This document shows, in pieces, positions 41,899 through 52,708 of a stretch of DNA of 64,000 nt. Origin of the DNA: Spirosoma arboris. Lineage in GTDB: Bacteria > Bacteroidota > Bacteroidia > Cytophagales > Spirosomataceae. Within the stretch, counting starts at the first letter, position 1; each line of letters starts with the position of its first letter. The notes under the pieces are model-generated. The model ran no database searches. It was not told the DNA's origin and saw only the letters and a program-made list of their open reading frames with translations. The stretch is from positions 1 to 64,000 of the forward strand of contig NZ_WPIN01000008.1 of assembly GCF_009754945.1 (NCBI RefSeq), read 5' to 3'. The translations under genes were made by a program, and so were the position numbers.

Positions 41899-44496
41899 CT
41901 ATTCACTTCGCAAACTCTTTACTGGATTCATCAGAGCCGCTTTGATGCTTTGAAAACTGACCGTTAGCAAGGCAATGCTTATGGCCAAAGCCCCCGTTAG
42001 AGCGAATACCCACCATTCGATGTCGATACGGTATTTGTAGGATTGCAGGAACTTGTCCATCATATACCAGGCTAGGGGCGATGCGACTAAGAAGGCGATG
42101 AATACCAGCATCAGGAAATCTCGGGAAAGCAACGAGACAATGTTGGGTACCGTCGCGCCCAGCACTTTGCGGACGCCAATTTCCTTGATCCGTTGTTCGG
42201 CCATGAACGACGATAAGCCGAAAAGTCCCAGACAGGATATGAATATGGCCAGGATGGCGAAAATGCTTGCCAGCTTCCCGATACGTTCTTCAGCCGCGAA
42301 TTTTTTGGTATACTCCTGATCGGCGAAGCGATACTCGAAGGGGGCTGCCGGATTGAGTTTCTTGAAAACGGCTTCCAGTTTAGGCAATGCTTCCCGAACG
42401 CTCACAGTAGGACTCAACTTGATATGGATAATATTGAAGCCTCGCTCTTTGGAGTCAATCATAAAAACCGTGGGCGTAACTGGCTCAAAAGGGGAAGTCA
42501 TGACCATATCCTTCAGAACCCCAAGCACTTTCCAGTTTTTACCATGCCATTTAATAATCTCACCGACCGGGTTCTTTAAACCAGTTAGTTTAACCGCGGC
42601 TTCGTTTAGCAGAAACGTTGACGAGTCGCTTGTGAACTGGCGAGAGAATTCGCGGCCTTCCTTGACTTTCCAGCCGACTACTTTTCCGAAATCGGGCGTG
42701 ACCAATATGGTGCCGAACGAGGCTGCCCGGTTGGGGTCTTTGCCGCGCCAATCCAGATTATTGGCCGATGACCAAATGCCCGTGATTGGGCTCGACGATT
42801 CGCCCATATCGGCAACAACGCCCGTTTCTAATAGCTCATTCCGAACGGCATCATAGTTTCCCTGTATTTCGGGCGTATTCATCGTGATGTTAATCAACCC
42901 CTCCCGACTGTACCCAATTGGTCGGTTTTTTGCGAATTGAATCTGACGGAAAACGATGATTGTTCCGATAATCAGCGTGACTGAAACCGTGAACTGAATG
43001 ACGACCAGTACTTTGCGCGGAATGGAGGCAAAACGCCCGATGTTGAATGTGCCTTTGAGTACTTTAATCGGCTGAAAGGAAGATAGATACAGCGCTGGAT
43101 AACTTCCAGCTACCACACCTGTAAACAGACTGAATCCGATACTGAGGAGCCAGAATCGCGCATCTGTCCAGGGCATCACCAGTTGCTTGTCGGCCACTTC
43201 GTTGAAATAAGGAAGGATGAGCCACACCACCGCTAATGATAGCCCGAATGCCAACGCCACAACCAGAAATGATTCGCTAAAAAACTGGCTGATCAACTGG
43301 CCCCTCAGCGAGCCAATCGCTTTCCGAATTCCCACTTCTTTAGCTCGTTTTTGAGAGCGGGCCGTACTCAGATTCATGAAATTGATGCAGGCTAGCAGCA
43401 ATACAAATACACCAATAATACTGAAAAGCCAGACAAACTGAATTCGCCCACCGGTATTGACGCCGTTCTCCCAGGTCGAATACAAATGCCATTGATTCAT
43501 AGGATACAGGAAGAGTGCCGACTGGGTTTTATCCTGCGTGTGGATGCGAAACAGGTCTTTTATTTTCACCGAAACGTCGTCAAAACGGCTGTTCGGATTG
43601 AGCTGCGTAAAGATCCCGAATGAGCTACTACGCCAATTATTTTTATCCTCTTTGTCCTCAAAGAGCAGGTCGATCGGTGCAACGAACGTAACCTCTGCAA
43701 ACGCTGAATTGCGGGGTAAATCTTCATAAACACCCGTTACCTGCACGGTGTATTTATTGCCAATTTTAACCGCTTTCTGTAGCGGATCAGCATCACCGAA
43801 CAGCGCTTTTGCAACTGATTCCGACAGTAGAACAGAGCCAGGATCTTTCAAGCCTGAACGTGTTCCCTTGATCATTTTTAGCGTCATTAATTCGGGAAAT
43901 TCCGATTCGGCGTAGGTTCCAAGTTTCGTGAATTTCTTGTCCTTATAGGCAATGATCTGATCAAAACTAGCCGTAGCAGCCACCACGTATTTGAAATCGT
44001 TGGGATATTTCGTTCGAATCTCCTGACTTAACGGCATGGGCAATGAGGTGAGGGTTTCAATACCGCCCTCTAGCGTCTCATTCTCCATTACCTGCGCAAT
44101 TCGATCATGGTTCTGATGGTACGTATTGAACGATAGCTCATCGTAAACCCATAGGCCAATGAGCATCGCAACAGACATGCCTACCGCTAAACCAACAATA
44201 TTGATGGCTGAATAACTCTTGTTGCGAACGAGGTTCCGCCAGGCGATTTTGACATAATTTCGGATCATAATCGGGTTCGTGATATAGGGTGTTGAATACT
44301 GTTTGTCTTGTCGTTTAATGGCAAATGGCTTCATAAATCCCAGCACATCCCACCAGTAGCGCCAGCGTGCCCGACGCAGACCGATTCGCTCAATCTGGTA
44401 GGCAAACTCCTCATGCAAATCCCCCTGCACTTCCTCCAGACGATGGGGAGCGCAAACGAGTTTGAGCAGATAATCGGCTAAGGGTGGTGGTTGCAT
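41899..44496 (-). CDS. P5: FtsX/MacB-type permease with class B prefix domain
   Basis: The 865-residue protein is the last gene of the second block. Its class B prefix reads VCAPHRLEEVQGDLHEEFAY, then IGLRRARWRYWWDVLGFMKP. Its core is of the WVYDELSFN type, as in P1, P2, P6, P8 and P12. The first coupling motif is SQKRAKEVGIRKAIGS and the second AEQRIKEIGVRKVLGA, with an Ile where paralogues have Thr. The end is NPVKSLRSE. Only 10 bp separate it from P6, the one junction in this block without a palindrome. Confidence 0.92.
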   Translation of the reverse strand: MQPPPLADYLLKLVCAPHRLEEVQGDLHEEFAYQIERIGLRRARWRYWWDVLGFMKPFAIKRQDKQYSTPYITNPIMIRNYVKIAWRNLVRNKSYSAINIVGLAVGMSVAMLIGLWVYDELSFNTYHQNHDRIAQVMENETLEGGIETLTSLPMPLSQEIRTKYPNDFKYVVAATASFDQIIAYKDKKFTKLGTYAESEFPELMTLKMIKGTRSGLKDPGSVLLSESVAKALFGDADPLQKAVKIGNKYTVQVTGVYEDLPRNSAFAEVTFVAPIDLLFEDKEDKNNWRSSSFGIFTQLNPNSRFDDVSVKIKDLFRIHTQDKTQSALFLYPMNQWHLYSTWENGVNTGGRIQFVWLFSIIGVFVLLLACINFMNLSTARSQKRAKEVGIRKAIGSLRGQLISQFFSESFLVVALAFGLSLAVVWLILPYFNEVADKQLVMPWTDARFWLLSIGFSLFTGVVAGSYPALYLSSFQPIKVLKGTFNIGRFASIPRKVLVVIQFTVSVTLIIGTIIVFRQIQFAKNRPIGYSREGLINITMNTPEIQGNYDAVRNELLETGVVADMGESSSPITGIWSSANNLDWRGKDPNRAASFGTILVTPDFGKVVGWKVKEGREFSRQFTSDSSTFLLNEAAVKLTGLKNPVGEIIKWHGKNWKVLGVLKDMVMTSPFEPVTPTVFMIDSKERGFNIIHIKLSPTVSVREALPKLEAVFKKLNPAAPFEYRFADQEYTKKFAAEERIGKLASIFAILAIFISCLGLFGLSSFMAEQRIKEIGVRKVLGATVPNIVSLLSRDFLMLVFIAFLVASPLAWYMMDKFLQSYKYRIDIEWWVFALTGALAISIALLTVSFQSIKAALMNPVKSLRSE

Positions 44497-44506
44497 AGAA
44501 TTTAGA

Positions 44507-47149
44507 CTATTCGGAACGTAGTGATTTAACCGGATTCATTAAGGCGGCTTTGATACTCTGAAAACTGATCGTCAGCAATGTAACGAGTAAGGCTCCGGCA
44601 CCTGAAGCGGCAAAAATCCACCAGGAGATGTCCGTTCGATAGTCGTATTTCTGAAGCCAGTTATCCAGGAAATAATAGGCTATCGGACTGGCAATAGCGA
44701 ATGCAATCAGCACCAGTAACACAAAGTCCTTTGATAGTAACCCCCAGACATTCAGTACCGATGCGCCCAACACCTTTCGAATGCCAATTTCTTTGGTACG
44801 TTGTTCGGCCATGAACGAGGCTAGCCCAAACAGACCCAGACAGGAAATGAAAATCGCCAGAATGGCAAAAAATGAAGCCAGGGTGCCGATACGTTCTTCT
44901 GTGGCAAACTTGAGTGCGTATTCCGTATCCACGAAATCGTAGTTGAAAGGGGAGGATGGACTGTATTTTTTGAAAACCGTTTCGATAGCCTGCAACGCCT
45001 GAGTGGCGCTGGCGGTAGGGTTGATGCGAATGGTCACGAACGGCGCCGAACGTCTTTGTATAAAATAGACAGCTTGTTTAACCGGTTCATAGGGTGATGA
45101 CATAAGCATATCGTCCACAACCCCAATCACGTTGAAACGTCGGTCATTCCAGAGAACGGCTTCACCAATCGGCTGCTTCAATCCCATGAACTTGACGGCT
45201 GCTTTATTAATAACAATGCCGGACGAATCAGTAGAGAATGTTCTGGAAAAGTCTCGCCCAGCGCTAAATTTCCACCCGACTGTTTTGCCATAATCATGTG
45301 ATACACCAACCGTAACAAACTCGGTCTGCAAACTGGGGTCTTTGCCTTTCCAGTTGAATCCCGTATTCATAGACCAGATATCTGTTGGTGGCCCCTGCGA
45401 TTCGGCAATGGAGACAACTGTACCCGTTTTTACTAATTCATCGTGAACGGCATCGAAATGGTCGTGAATATCTGGCGTATAGATGCGCATCATGATCAGC
45501 CCTTCCCGATTGTAGCCAATTGGCCGATTTTTGGCGTGGAGAATCTGCCGATACACAACGATGGTTCCAACAATTAGCGTTACCGAAACCGTAAATTGCA
45601 GCACAACCAGTACTTTCCGGGGAATAACCGCCATACGCCTGTTTCCAATGCCCAACAACGTTCCTTTGAGCACCTTGATGGGTTGAAAAGAAGACAGGTA
45701 TAAAGCGGGATAACTACCAGCTAATATCCCTGTCAACAGGCAAAACCCGAGTCCGAACGCCCAGAAGAAAGGACTTACCCAGGGAATGATCATTTTTTTG
45801 CTGGCAACGTCGTTGAAAAATGGTAAACTAAGTTGGGCCAGTAAAAGAGCCAGCACCGATGCAATCCCCACCACCAAAAACGATTCACTAAAAAACTGGC
45901 TAATCAACTGCCTCCGTCGCGAACCGATTGCCTTACGAATACCAATCTCCTTGGCACGCTTTTCACTACGTGCCGTGCTCAGATTCATAAAATTGATGCA
46001 GGCCAGCGTCAGAACAAACAGGCCGATAATGCCAAACAACCACACAAACTCGATGCGGCCACCGGCATTGATGCCATTTGTCCAATCGGAATACAAATGC
46101 CACCGACTCATGGGGTACAACGTCAACTCACGGTTGAATTTGTCTTCGTCTTTGTCGCCTTTACCCCGTTGAATCTGTCTGATTTTTTCAGAAACAGCTT
46201 CCATCGTAGCTTTTTCGGCAAGCTGGACAAAAATCTGAAAGGAGTTTTGCGCCCATTCATTCTCATCCTGCGCCTGTTTGACCCAGCCCGTTGATGAAAC
46301 ATATAAATCCCAGGGAGCAATAAATAGAAGCTCCTGAAAATCTGAGTTATACGGTAGGTCTTCGTAAACGCCGGTAACTTTGACGGCCAATTGATTGTCG
46401 ATTTTGACCAGTTTATTCAGTGGATTGACCGAGCCAAAGAGCGCTTTTGCGACCGATTCAGACAGTAAGATGGAAGACGGTTCCTGCAAACCCGAACGAC
46501 TACCTTTCAGCATTTTCAGGGTCAAAAGCTCGGGCGTTTCGGGCGACATGAAATTGCCCATTTTGGTGAGCTTGGTATTGCCAAATGTCAAGATATGCCT
46601 GGTTGTCCAGGAGGCAAGTAGTATGTTTTTGAAATCAGTCCCATACTGGCTCTGTAGTTCTTTGCGTAACGGAATTGAGACGCCATGATTTGTCAGAATT
46701 TCACCGTTGACAGTTCGCTGATTCATGACCTGGGCAATACGACCATAGTTTTCATGATACGTATTGAAGGTCAACTCATCGTACACCCAAAGGCCAATTA
46801 GTAGAGCAACCGTCATGCCTACAGCCAATCCGCTGATGTTAATGAACGAATACGCTTTATTCTTCGTCAGACTACGAAACGCGATTTTGAGATAATTTCG
46901 GATCATCACTGGATTGATTAGATGAGTTGTTGAATAAGCTTCTGATTTCCGTTTAATGGCAAATGACCATCCAGTCGGGGGTTTAATAAATCCAAGCACA
47001 TCCCGCCAGTAGCGCCAGCGTGCCCGTCGTTCGCCAATCTGCTCAACCTGATAGGCGAATTCCTCATGCAAATCCCCCTGCACTTCCTCCAATCGGTGGG
47101 GAGCGCAAAAGAAGCGAAGTAGGCGGTCAGCTAAAGGTGGTGGAGCCAT
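44507..47149 (-). CDS. P6: FtsX/MacB-type permease with class B prefix domain
   Basis: The 880-residue permease has the prefix FCAPHRLEEVQGDLHEEFAY and an extra GWSF stretch before the core (LGFIKPPTGWSFAIKRK). After helix 1 it reads LLIGLWVYDELTFNTYHENY. Helices 2-4 carry ARSEKRAKEIGIRKAIGSRR. The second FtsX half has AEQRTKEIGIRKVLGASVLN and WWIFAASGAGALLVTLL near the end. It follows P7 with a family A element between them. Confidence 0.92.
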   Translation of the reverse strand: MAPPPLADRLLRFFCAPHRLEEVQGDLHEEFAYQVEQIGERRARWRYWRDVLGFIKPPTGWSFAIKRKSEAYSTTHLINPVMIRNYLKIAFRSLTKNKAYSFINISGLAVGMTVALLIGLWVYDELTFNTYHENYGRIAQVMNQRTVNGEILTNHGVSIPLRKELQSQYGTDFKNILLASWTTRHILTFGNTKLTKMGNFMSPETPELLTLKMLKGSRSGLQEPSSILLSESVAKALFGSVNPLNKLVKIDNQLAVKVTGVYEDLPYNSDFQELLFIAPWDLYVSSTGWVKQAQDENEWAQNSFQIFVQLAEKATMEAVSEKIRQIQRGKGDKDEDKFNRELTLYPMSRWHLYSDWTNGINAGGRIEFVWLFGIIGLFVLTLACINFMNLSTARSEKRAKEIGIRKAIGSRRRQLISQFFSESFLVVGIASVLALLLAQLSLPFFNDVASKKMIIPWVSPFFWAFGLGFCLLTGILAGSYPALYLSSFQPIKVLKGTLLGIGNRRMAVIPRKVLVVLQFTVSVTLIVGTIVVYRQILHAKNRPIGYNREGLIMMRIYTPDIHDHFDAVHDELVKTGTVVSIAESQGPPTDIWSMNTGFNWKGKDPSLQTEFVTVGVSHDYGKTVGWKFSAGRDFSRTFSTDSSGIVINKAAVKFMGLKQPIGEAVLWNDRRFNVIGVVDDMLMSSPYEPVKQAVYFIQRRSAPFVTIRINPTASATQALQAIETVFKKYSPSSPFNYDFVDTEYALKFATEERIGTLASFFAILAIFISCLGLFGLASFMAEQRTKEIGIRKVLGASVLNVWGLLSKDFVLLVLIAFAIASPIAYYFLDNWLQKYDYRTDISWWIFAASGAGALLVTLLTISFQSIKAALMNPVKSLRSE

Positions 47150-47152
47150 AAT

Positions 47153-47235
47153 GTAGTGCCGACCGTCCCGGTCGGGTGTAGTTATAGAAAGTAGTTTTAT
47201 TTGTTTTTACACCCGACCGGGACGGTCGGCGCTAC
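47153..47235. repeat. Family A palindrome, copy 3 (P6/P7 junction)
   Basis: The longest family A copy: 28-bp arms at 47153-47180 and 47208-47235 with one mismatch in the outer bases. The core arms are CCGACCGTCCCGGTCGG. The right arm includes the TAG stop codon of P7. Confidence 0.92.
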
Positions 47236-49916
47236 TCGTTACGCAATGATTTAACTGGATTCATCAGTGCGGCTTTCACACTTTGGAAACTGACTGTCAG
47301 TAAGGCAATTCCAATCGATAGTATACCTGCCAAAGCAAATACCCACCAGCCAATGTCAACCTTATACGCAAAGTCCTGAAGCCATGTATGAGTGGCCCAC
47401 CACGCAATGGGCGATGCGATGACGATGGCAATCAGAACGGGTTTCAGGAAGTCTTTCGAGAGTAGCGCCACAATGCCCGGAATGGATGCACCCAACACTT
47501 TGCGGACGCCAATTTCCTTTTGGCGTTGCTCGGCGGCAAACGCACTTAGACCGAAAAGTCCCAGACAGGCAATCAGAATGGCTATAACGGCAAATGCCAT
47601 AAATAGCTGTTCAGTACGTTGTTCAGCGCGGTACATCGCGTCGAAATCGTCATTTAAAAAGGAATAGGCAAACGGCCGATCAGGAGCAATCTGTTTCCAG
47701 GTTTTCTCAATGGTAGCAAGCGCCGAAGCCACATCGGTCGTATTGAGCCGGAAAGAAACAGCAGATAAATAGGGTTCGATATGGCCACCCAACATACTAG
47801 CATCCACCACTAAGCCTAGTGGTTCGATGGTGTTCCGAAGTGATTCATAATGAAAGTCCTTCACCACACCAATAATCGTCAGTTTCTCACCACCAGTCAA
47901 ATGAATGCTTTTCCCGACTGGGTTTTGATACCCAAATCGTTTGGCGGCACTCTCGTTAATAATGACCGCCTGCTTATCGGCAAGACGTCCGGCTGTAAAA
48001 TTCCGACCCTTCAGGAGTTGCATGCCCAGTGTAGCGATATAATCTGGATCGACCTGCCACTCCTCCATGCCTACCGATTGCTTTTGATCCGTTTCGTTTT
48101 CCGCATACCACATGTCATTCCAGCGGTTCGACGTAACGGGAAGAAAACCACTCACAGTCCCCGTTTTTATGGCAGGACTTCGTAGCACTTCATGCTTGAA
48201 GGTGGTCACTTCCTGTTCCGTCGATTGAGCTGTATTGATGACAACGACCTGTTCTTTATTGAATCCCAGTTTCTTCGTCTGGATATACTGCATTTGCTGG
48301 TTGATGAGCAACGTACCAATAATGAGCAATACTGAGAGCGAAAACTGGAAAACCACTAAATAATTGCGCAGGCTCTGGCGTCCGGGCATTACCCATAATT
48401 TACCTTTCAGCGCTGTAATGGGTTTGAATGAAGAGAGGTATAAAGCGGGATACAAACCAGCCAGAATACCGATAGCTCCTGAGCCTGCTAACAGGTAAAG
48501 AATGGATGGTGCCTCAATCAATTGGTTAAATGTCAGATTTTTAGCCGCTAGCGTATTGAACATAGGTAACAGGAAATAGACCAGACCTATACCGACCAGT
48601 AAGGCAAAAAAAGTGGTTAGTAATGACTCCGACAGGAATTGTAGAACCAGCTCTGCTCGGGTTGAACCCGCTACTTTGCGAACCCCCACTTCCCGCGCCC
48701 GTTTGGCTGATCGGGCCGTTGTCAAATTGATAAAATTAAAGACAGCAATCAGCAGAATGAATAGGGCAATCACTAAGAAAAGATAGACATATTCGATGCT
48801 GTTGTTGGGCGAAAGCTCCCCGTCCCGATCCGAATACAAATGAATTCTGGTCAGAGGCATCAGCGAGTAATTGAAATAATTACCCGCTTTTCGGGTTTCT
48901 GCCAGCGTGGTGTTAAAGAAGCGCTGTAATGCCGGATCAACGTATGTTTGGAGGATACGCTCGAACTTAGCCTCTACCAATTGAGGGTTGGTGCCGGGCC
49001 TGAGCAACACATACGTATTGAAAATATGGTTTCCCCACTTATTGACTTTAGCATCTTTTGTTTCGTGCAAAGGCAGAATAAAGTCGCCCTGAACATGCGA
49101 CTGTGCGGGAAGGTCTTCAATGACCCCCGTTACCCGCCTGACATCGTTGTCATCGAAAACCAGTACCCGATTCAGGGCATCCGTAGTGCCGAAGTACTTT
49201 GTAGCCGTACGCGCCGTAATAACGACCGACTGCGGCTCAGTTAGTGCTTTCTTCGGATTGCCCGCCAGCATAGGCAGCGTAAACACATCGAAAACAGTTG
49301 AGTCAGCATATAGCACACCATTCTCCCGGATGATTGTGTGATCACTTTTTACCAGATGGCTACCGTATTTGCCTAACCGGGTGGCTTCCTCTACTTCGGG
49401 GAAATCCCGTTTTAGCGTTTGGCCCATTGGTGTAGGAGATCTTGCCGTTTGTATGCCTTTGAGAGAGAAACTGATGTCGCTGTTGATCCGGTAAATACGG
49501 TCGACTTTTTCGTGATAACGGTCGTAACTCAATTCGTCGGCTACGTAAAGGATACTGAGCAGACTCACGGCCAAACCAAGTGCCAGACCGAAGATTGTCA
49601 GCGCCGAGTACCCTTTACTTTGGCTCAGATTTCGAAACGCGATTTTGAAATAGTTACGTAGCATATCCGTAGTCGATGGATTTTGATAAGGGCCGGAATG
49701 TCGTAAAAAACCAGGGGCCACTGTTGGTTTACGTTTGATAATAGAGAGTTTAACGAATCCAAGCACATCTCGCCAGTACCGCCAGCGTGCCTGCCGTTCA
49801 CCAATACGTTCCACCTGCCAGGCAAACTCCTCATGCAAATCCCCCTGCACTTCCTCCAGGCGATGGGGAGCGCAAAAGAGTTTGAGCAGATAGTCAGCTA
49901 AGGATGGCGGAGCCAT
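47232..49916 (-). CDS. P7: FtsX/MacB-type permease with class B prefix domain
   Basis: The 894-residue protein is the longest of the array. The prefix is FCAPHRLEEVQGDLHEEFAW, followed by a longer linker with KPTVAPGFLRHSGPYQNPST. Its core has GLALGLAVSLLSILYVADEL after helix 1 and is closest to P9. The first periplasmic domain is enlarged (RFFNTTLAETRKAGNYFNYS). The first coupling motif is SAKRAREVGVRKVAGSTRAE and the second AEQRQKEIGVRKVLGASIPG. It ends NPVKSLRNE, the only Asn variant. Confidence 0.91.
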   Translation of the reverse strand: MAPPSLADYLLKLFCAPHRLEEVQGDLHEEFAWQVERIGERQARWRYWRDVLGFVKLSIIKRKPTVAPGFLRHSGPYQNPSTTDMLRNYFKIAFRNLSQSKGYSALTIFGLALGLAVSLLSILYVADELSYDRYHEKVDRIYRINSDISFSLKGIQTARSPTPMGQTLKRDFPEVEEATRLGKYGSHLVKSDHTIIRENGVLYADSTVFDVFTLPMLAGNPKKALTEPQSVVITARTATKYFGTTDALNRVLVFDDNDVRRVTGVIEDLPAQSHVQGDFILPLHETKDAKVNKWGNHIFNTYVLLRPGTNPQLVEAKFERILQTYVDPALQRFFNTTLAETRKAGNYFNYSLMPLTRIHLYSDRDGELSPNNSIEYVYLFLVIALFILLIAVFNFINLTTARSAKRAREVGVRKVAGSTRAELVLQFLSESLLTTFFALLVGIGLVYFLLPMFNTLAAKNLTFNQLIEAPSILYLLAGSGAIGILAGLYPALYLSSFKPITALKGKLWVMPGRQSLRNYLVVFQFSLSVLLIIGTLLINQQMQYIQTKKLGFNKEQVVVINTAQSTEQEVTTFKHEVLRSPAIKTGTVSGFLPVTSNRWNDMWYAENETDQKQSVGMEEWQVDPDYIATLGMQLLKGRNFTAGRLADKQAVIINESAAKRFGYQNPVGKSIHLTGGEKLTIIGVVKDFHYESLRNTIEPLGLVVDASMLGGHIEPYLSAVSFRLNTTDVASALATIEKTWKQIAPDRPFAYSFLNDDFDAMYRAEQRTEQLFMAFAVIAILIACLGLFGLSAFAAEQRQKEIGVRKVLGASIPGIVALLSKDFLKPVLIAIVIASPIAWWATHTWLQDFAYKVDIGWWVFALAGILSIGIALLTVSFQSVKAALMNPVKSLRNE

Positions 49917-49925
49917 AATGTAGTA

Positions 49926-49980
49926 CCGACCGTCCCGGTCGGCCGATTAAATTTAATTCACACCCGACCGGGACGGTCGG
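49926..49980. repeat. Family A palindrome, copy 4 (P7/P8 junction)
   Basis: Arms at 49926-49942 and 49964-49980 with a 21-nt AT-rich spacer. The P8 stop codon lies 3 bp beyond. Confidence 0.92.
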
Positions 49981-49982
49981 CG

Positions 49983-52637
49983 CTACTCACTACGCAATGA
50001 TTTAACTGGATTTATTAACGCAGCTTTTAGCGCCTGAAAACTGACAGTCAGTAACGTAATGGCTAATGCGCCCGCGCCGGTTACCGCAAAAATCCACCAC
50101 GAAATGGTTTCGCGGTAGGGGTATTTCTGCAACCATTGCTCCATAAAATACCAGGCAAGCGGGGCCGCTATCAGACAAGAGATTCCCACCAGAAGCACGA
50201 AATCTTTCGACAGCATTTGCCACAGATTGGCCACGGAAGCCCCCAGCACTTTCCGAATTCCGATTTCCTTGGTACGTTGTTCGGCCACGAACGACGCCAA
50301 TCCGAACAACCCCAGACACGAAATGAAAATCGCCAGAATAGCAAAAAAAGTGGCCAGCTTGCTGATTCGGTCTTCGGCGGCAAATTTTTTGGCGTATTCT
50401 TCGTCAACAAACTTATAATCGAATGGAGCTGAGGGAATCAGACGGGTAAGTACAGCTTCAATTTTCGGCAATGCTTCACTGGCAGCCACACCTGGTTTTA
50501 TCCGTATGCTCATCCAGTTAACCCGCCCATTATGGCCTTTTAGATAAAAGACAGCGGGTTTGATAGGCTCGTATGGCGACTCCATCACCATATCTTTTAC
50601 TATACCCAGAATGTGATAATGCAACGGAGGTCGATCACCTGCCCACCAGTTCCAGGTAACGGGTGCACCTATGATTGGTCCGCCATTGCGGTTTTTCAAG
50701 CCCATGTATTTTGCTGCGGCCTCGTTGATGATCATTCCCGTGGAGTCGCTTAGGTAGTCTCTGGAAAAATCCCTTCCGGCCACAAATTGCCAGCCTACGG
50801 TTCGTCCGTGTTCGGGAGTTACGGCCAGCGTTCCGAAGCTTTCAGTATCATTGGGATCTTTGCCTTTCCAGTCAATGGAGTTGCCGGAATAGACTTCGGT
50901 AACCGGACCCATCGACTGCGACATGTTGCTGACGACACCTGTCTTTTTTAGCTCATCTTGCAGCACGTCATATTTTCCATAAAAATCCTCTGACTTCATG
51001 CGCATGGTAATCAGACCCTCTCGGGTATAACCCACAGGTCGGCTTTTCGCAAATTGAATCTGCCGATACACGATGATGGTGCTGATAATCAGGGTGACCG
51101 ATACCGTAAATTGAACGACCACCAGCACTTTACGGGGCGCTGTAGCAAATCGTCCAACCCGAAAGGTGCCTTTGAGAACTTTAACGGGCTGGAAAGAGGA
51201 TAAATACAACGCTGGATAACTACCCGCCAGTAGACCAGTGATAAAAATAAAGCCCAGACTGATGGCCCAAAACCAGACATTACCCCAGGGTATCGTCATT
51301 TGCTTGGCGGCTAACCCATTGAACCAGTTAAGTGAACTAGTTACCAGCAACAACGCTATGAGCAGCGCCAGGGTGACGACTAAAAACGATTCACTAAAAA
51401 ACTGGCTGATCAACTGGCCGCGTACGGAGCCAACGGCCTTGCGAATACCGACCTCCTTGGCTCGTTTCTCGGAACGGGCGGTACTCAGATTCATGAAATT
51501 GATGCAGGCCAATAGCAGGACAAACGCACCAATAACGCCAACCAGCCATACCATCTGAAGGGGTGCTTTATTCGTTTCGCCGTGGTCGCCGTATGGAAAC
51601 AGATGCCACCGACTCATAGGATTCAGGAAAACCTGCGGGTGGCGCTCCCGTTCTTCTGTAAAGTTGGCCAGATTTTTAAGCTCAGCATCTTTTATTCGAT
51701 CCGAGACCTGATCAAAACTCAACTCCGACGGAATCTCTGCGTAGATCCGGATAAAATGATTTCGCCAATCGTGAACGGCCCGTTCTTCTATCCAGGGATT
51801 TAGCGTGAGAAACAGAGACCAGGGCGCGAGAAACTTTGCTTCCTGGAATTCAGTATTCAACGGCAAATCATCAAAGACTCCCACCACTTTCACCTGTGTT
51901 TTGTTGTTCATCGAAATGACTTTGCCCAGCGGATCAGTCTCGCCAAAAAGCGCCTGAGCTGTTTTGGCCGAAAGCATGATGGTATTGAGATCATTCAGAC
52001 CCGCACGTGTGCCCTGAATCATGTTCAGGCTGAGCATATCCGGCGCATCCGAATCCATAAATTGCCCGGTGCTGGATATCTTGGTTTCGCCTGTTGAGAG
52101 GATAAATTCGCGTACTGACGATGCCCGTACAAGATGTTTGAACGTCTTGGCGTAGTTTGTTTTAAGTTCGGTCGATAGCGGATAGACCATTGTTTGGCCA
52201 ACCCCGAATTCTCCTCTGTAGGTTTGACTTTTCACCACCTGCGCTATGCGGTCATAATTTTGATGGTATTTGTTGAAGGATAATTCATCCCAGATCCAGA
52301 GGCCATTCAGCATGGCCACCGCCATACCAACCGCTAGTCCACCGATGTTAATGGCTGAATACCCCTTGTTTCTAGCCAGATTCCTAAACGCGATTTTGAG
52401 ATAGTTTCGTAGCATAGCAGTAGTTGTTGGATTTGGGTACGCACTAACTTTACGTTTAATGGGAAATAAACTTATGAACCCGATCACATCTTGCCAGTAG
52501 CGCCAGCGTGCCCGCCGTTCACCAATGTGCCTGACCTGATACGCGAACTCCTCATGCAAATCCCCCTGCACTTCCTCCAGGCGATGGGGAGCGCAGATGA
52601 GTTTGAGGAGTTGATCGGCTAAACGGGGCGGTTTCAT
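49983..52637 (-). CDS. P8: FtsX/MacB-type permease with class B prefix domain
   Basis: The 884-residue product starts at ATG 52637. The frame is open to 52706, but that extension would be encoded by the family A palindrome and is rejected. The prefix is ICAPHRLEEVQGDLHEEFAY with RARWRYWQDVIGFISLFPIK. The core is of the WIWDELSFNKYHQNYDRIAQ type. It has a longer second periplasmic domain with a Trp-rich insert (APVTWNWWAGDRPPLHYH). Coupling motifs are EKRAKEVGIRKAVGS and AEQRTKEIGIRKVLGAS. Confidence 0.92.
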   Translation of the reverse strand: MKPPRLADQLLKLICAPHRLEEVQGDLHEEFAYQVRHIGERRARWRYWQDVIGFISLFPIKRKVSAYPNPTTTAMLRNYLKIAFRNLARNKGYSAINIGGLAVGMAVAMLNGLWIWDELSFNKYHQNYDRIAQVVKSQTYRGEFGVGQTMVYPLSTELKTNYAKTFKHLVRASSVREFILSTGETKISSTGQFMDSDAPDMLSLNMIQGTRAGLNDLNTIMLSAKTAQALFGETDPLGKVISMNNKTQVKVVGVFDDLPLNTEFQEAKFLAPWSLFLTLNPWIEERAVHDWRNHFIRIYAEIPSELSFDQVSDRIKDAELKNLANFTEERERHPQVFLNPMSRWHLFPYGDHGETNKAPLQMVWLVGVIGAFVLLLACINFMNLSTARSEKRAKEVGIRKAVGSVRGQLISQFFSESFLVVTLALLIALLLVTSSLNWFNGLAAKQMTIPWGNVWFWAISLGFIFITGLLAGSYPALYLSSFQPVKVLKGTFRVGRFATAPRKVLVVVQFTVSVTLIISTIIVYRQIQFAKSRPVGYTREGLITMRMKSEDFYGKYDVLQDELKKTGVVSNMSQSMGPVTEVYSGNSIDWKGKDPNDTESFGTLAVTPEHGRTVGWQFVAGRDFSRDYLSDSTGMIINEAAAKYMGLKNRNGGPIIGAPVTWNWWAGDRPPLHYHILGIVKDMVMESPYEPIKPAVFYLKGHNGRVNWMSIRIKPGVAASEALPKIEAVLTRLIPSAPFDYKFVDEEYAKKFAAEDRISKLATFFAILAIFISCLGLFGLASFVAEQRTKEIGIRKVLGASVANLWQMLSKDFVLLVGISCLIAAPLAWYFMEQWLQKYPYRETISWWIFAVTGAGALAITLLTVSFQALKAALINPVKSLRSE

Positions 52638-52648
52638 TTGTAGTAGTG

Positions 52649-52703
52649 CCGACCGTCCCGGTCGGCTGGAAAAGCTTATTTTACACCCGACCGGGACGGT
52701 CGG
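52649..52703. repeat. Family A palindrome, copy 5 (P8/P9 junction)
   Basis: Arms at 52649-52665 and 52687-52703 with a 21-nt spacer. The flanking GTAGT/ACTAC also pairs. The element lies between the P9 stop codon (52709) and the P8 start. Confidence 0.92.
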
Positions 52704-52708
52704 CACTA

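Noticed and set aside
52638..52706. N-terminal extension of P8 to ATG 52706
   Set aside because: It would be encoded by the family A palindrome, and conservation with paralogues begins at KPPRLADQ after ATG 52637.
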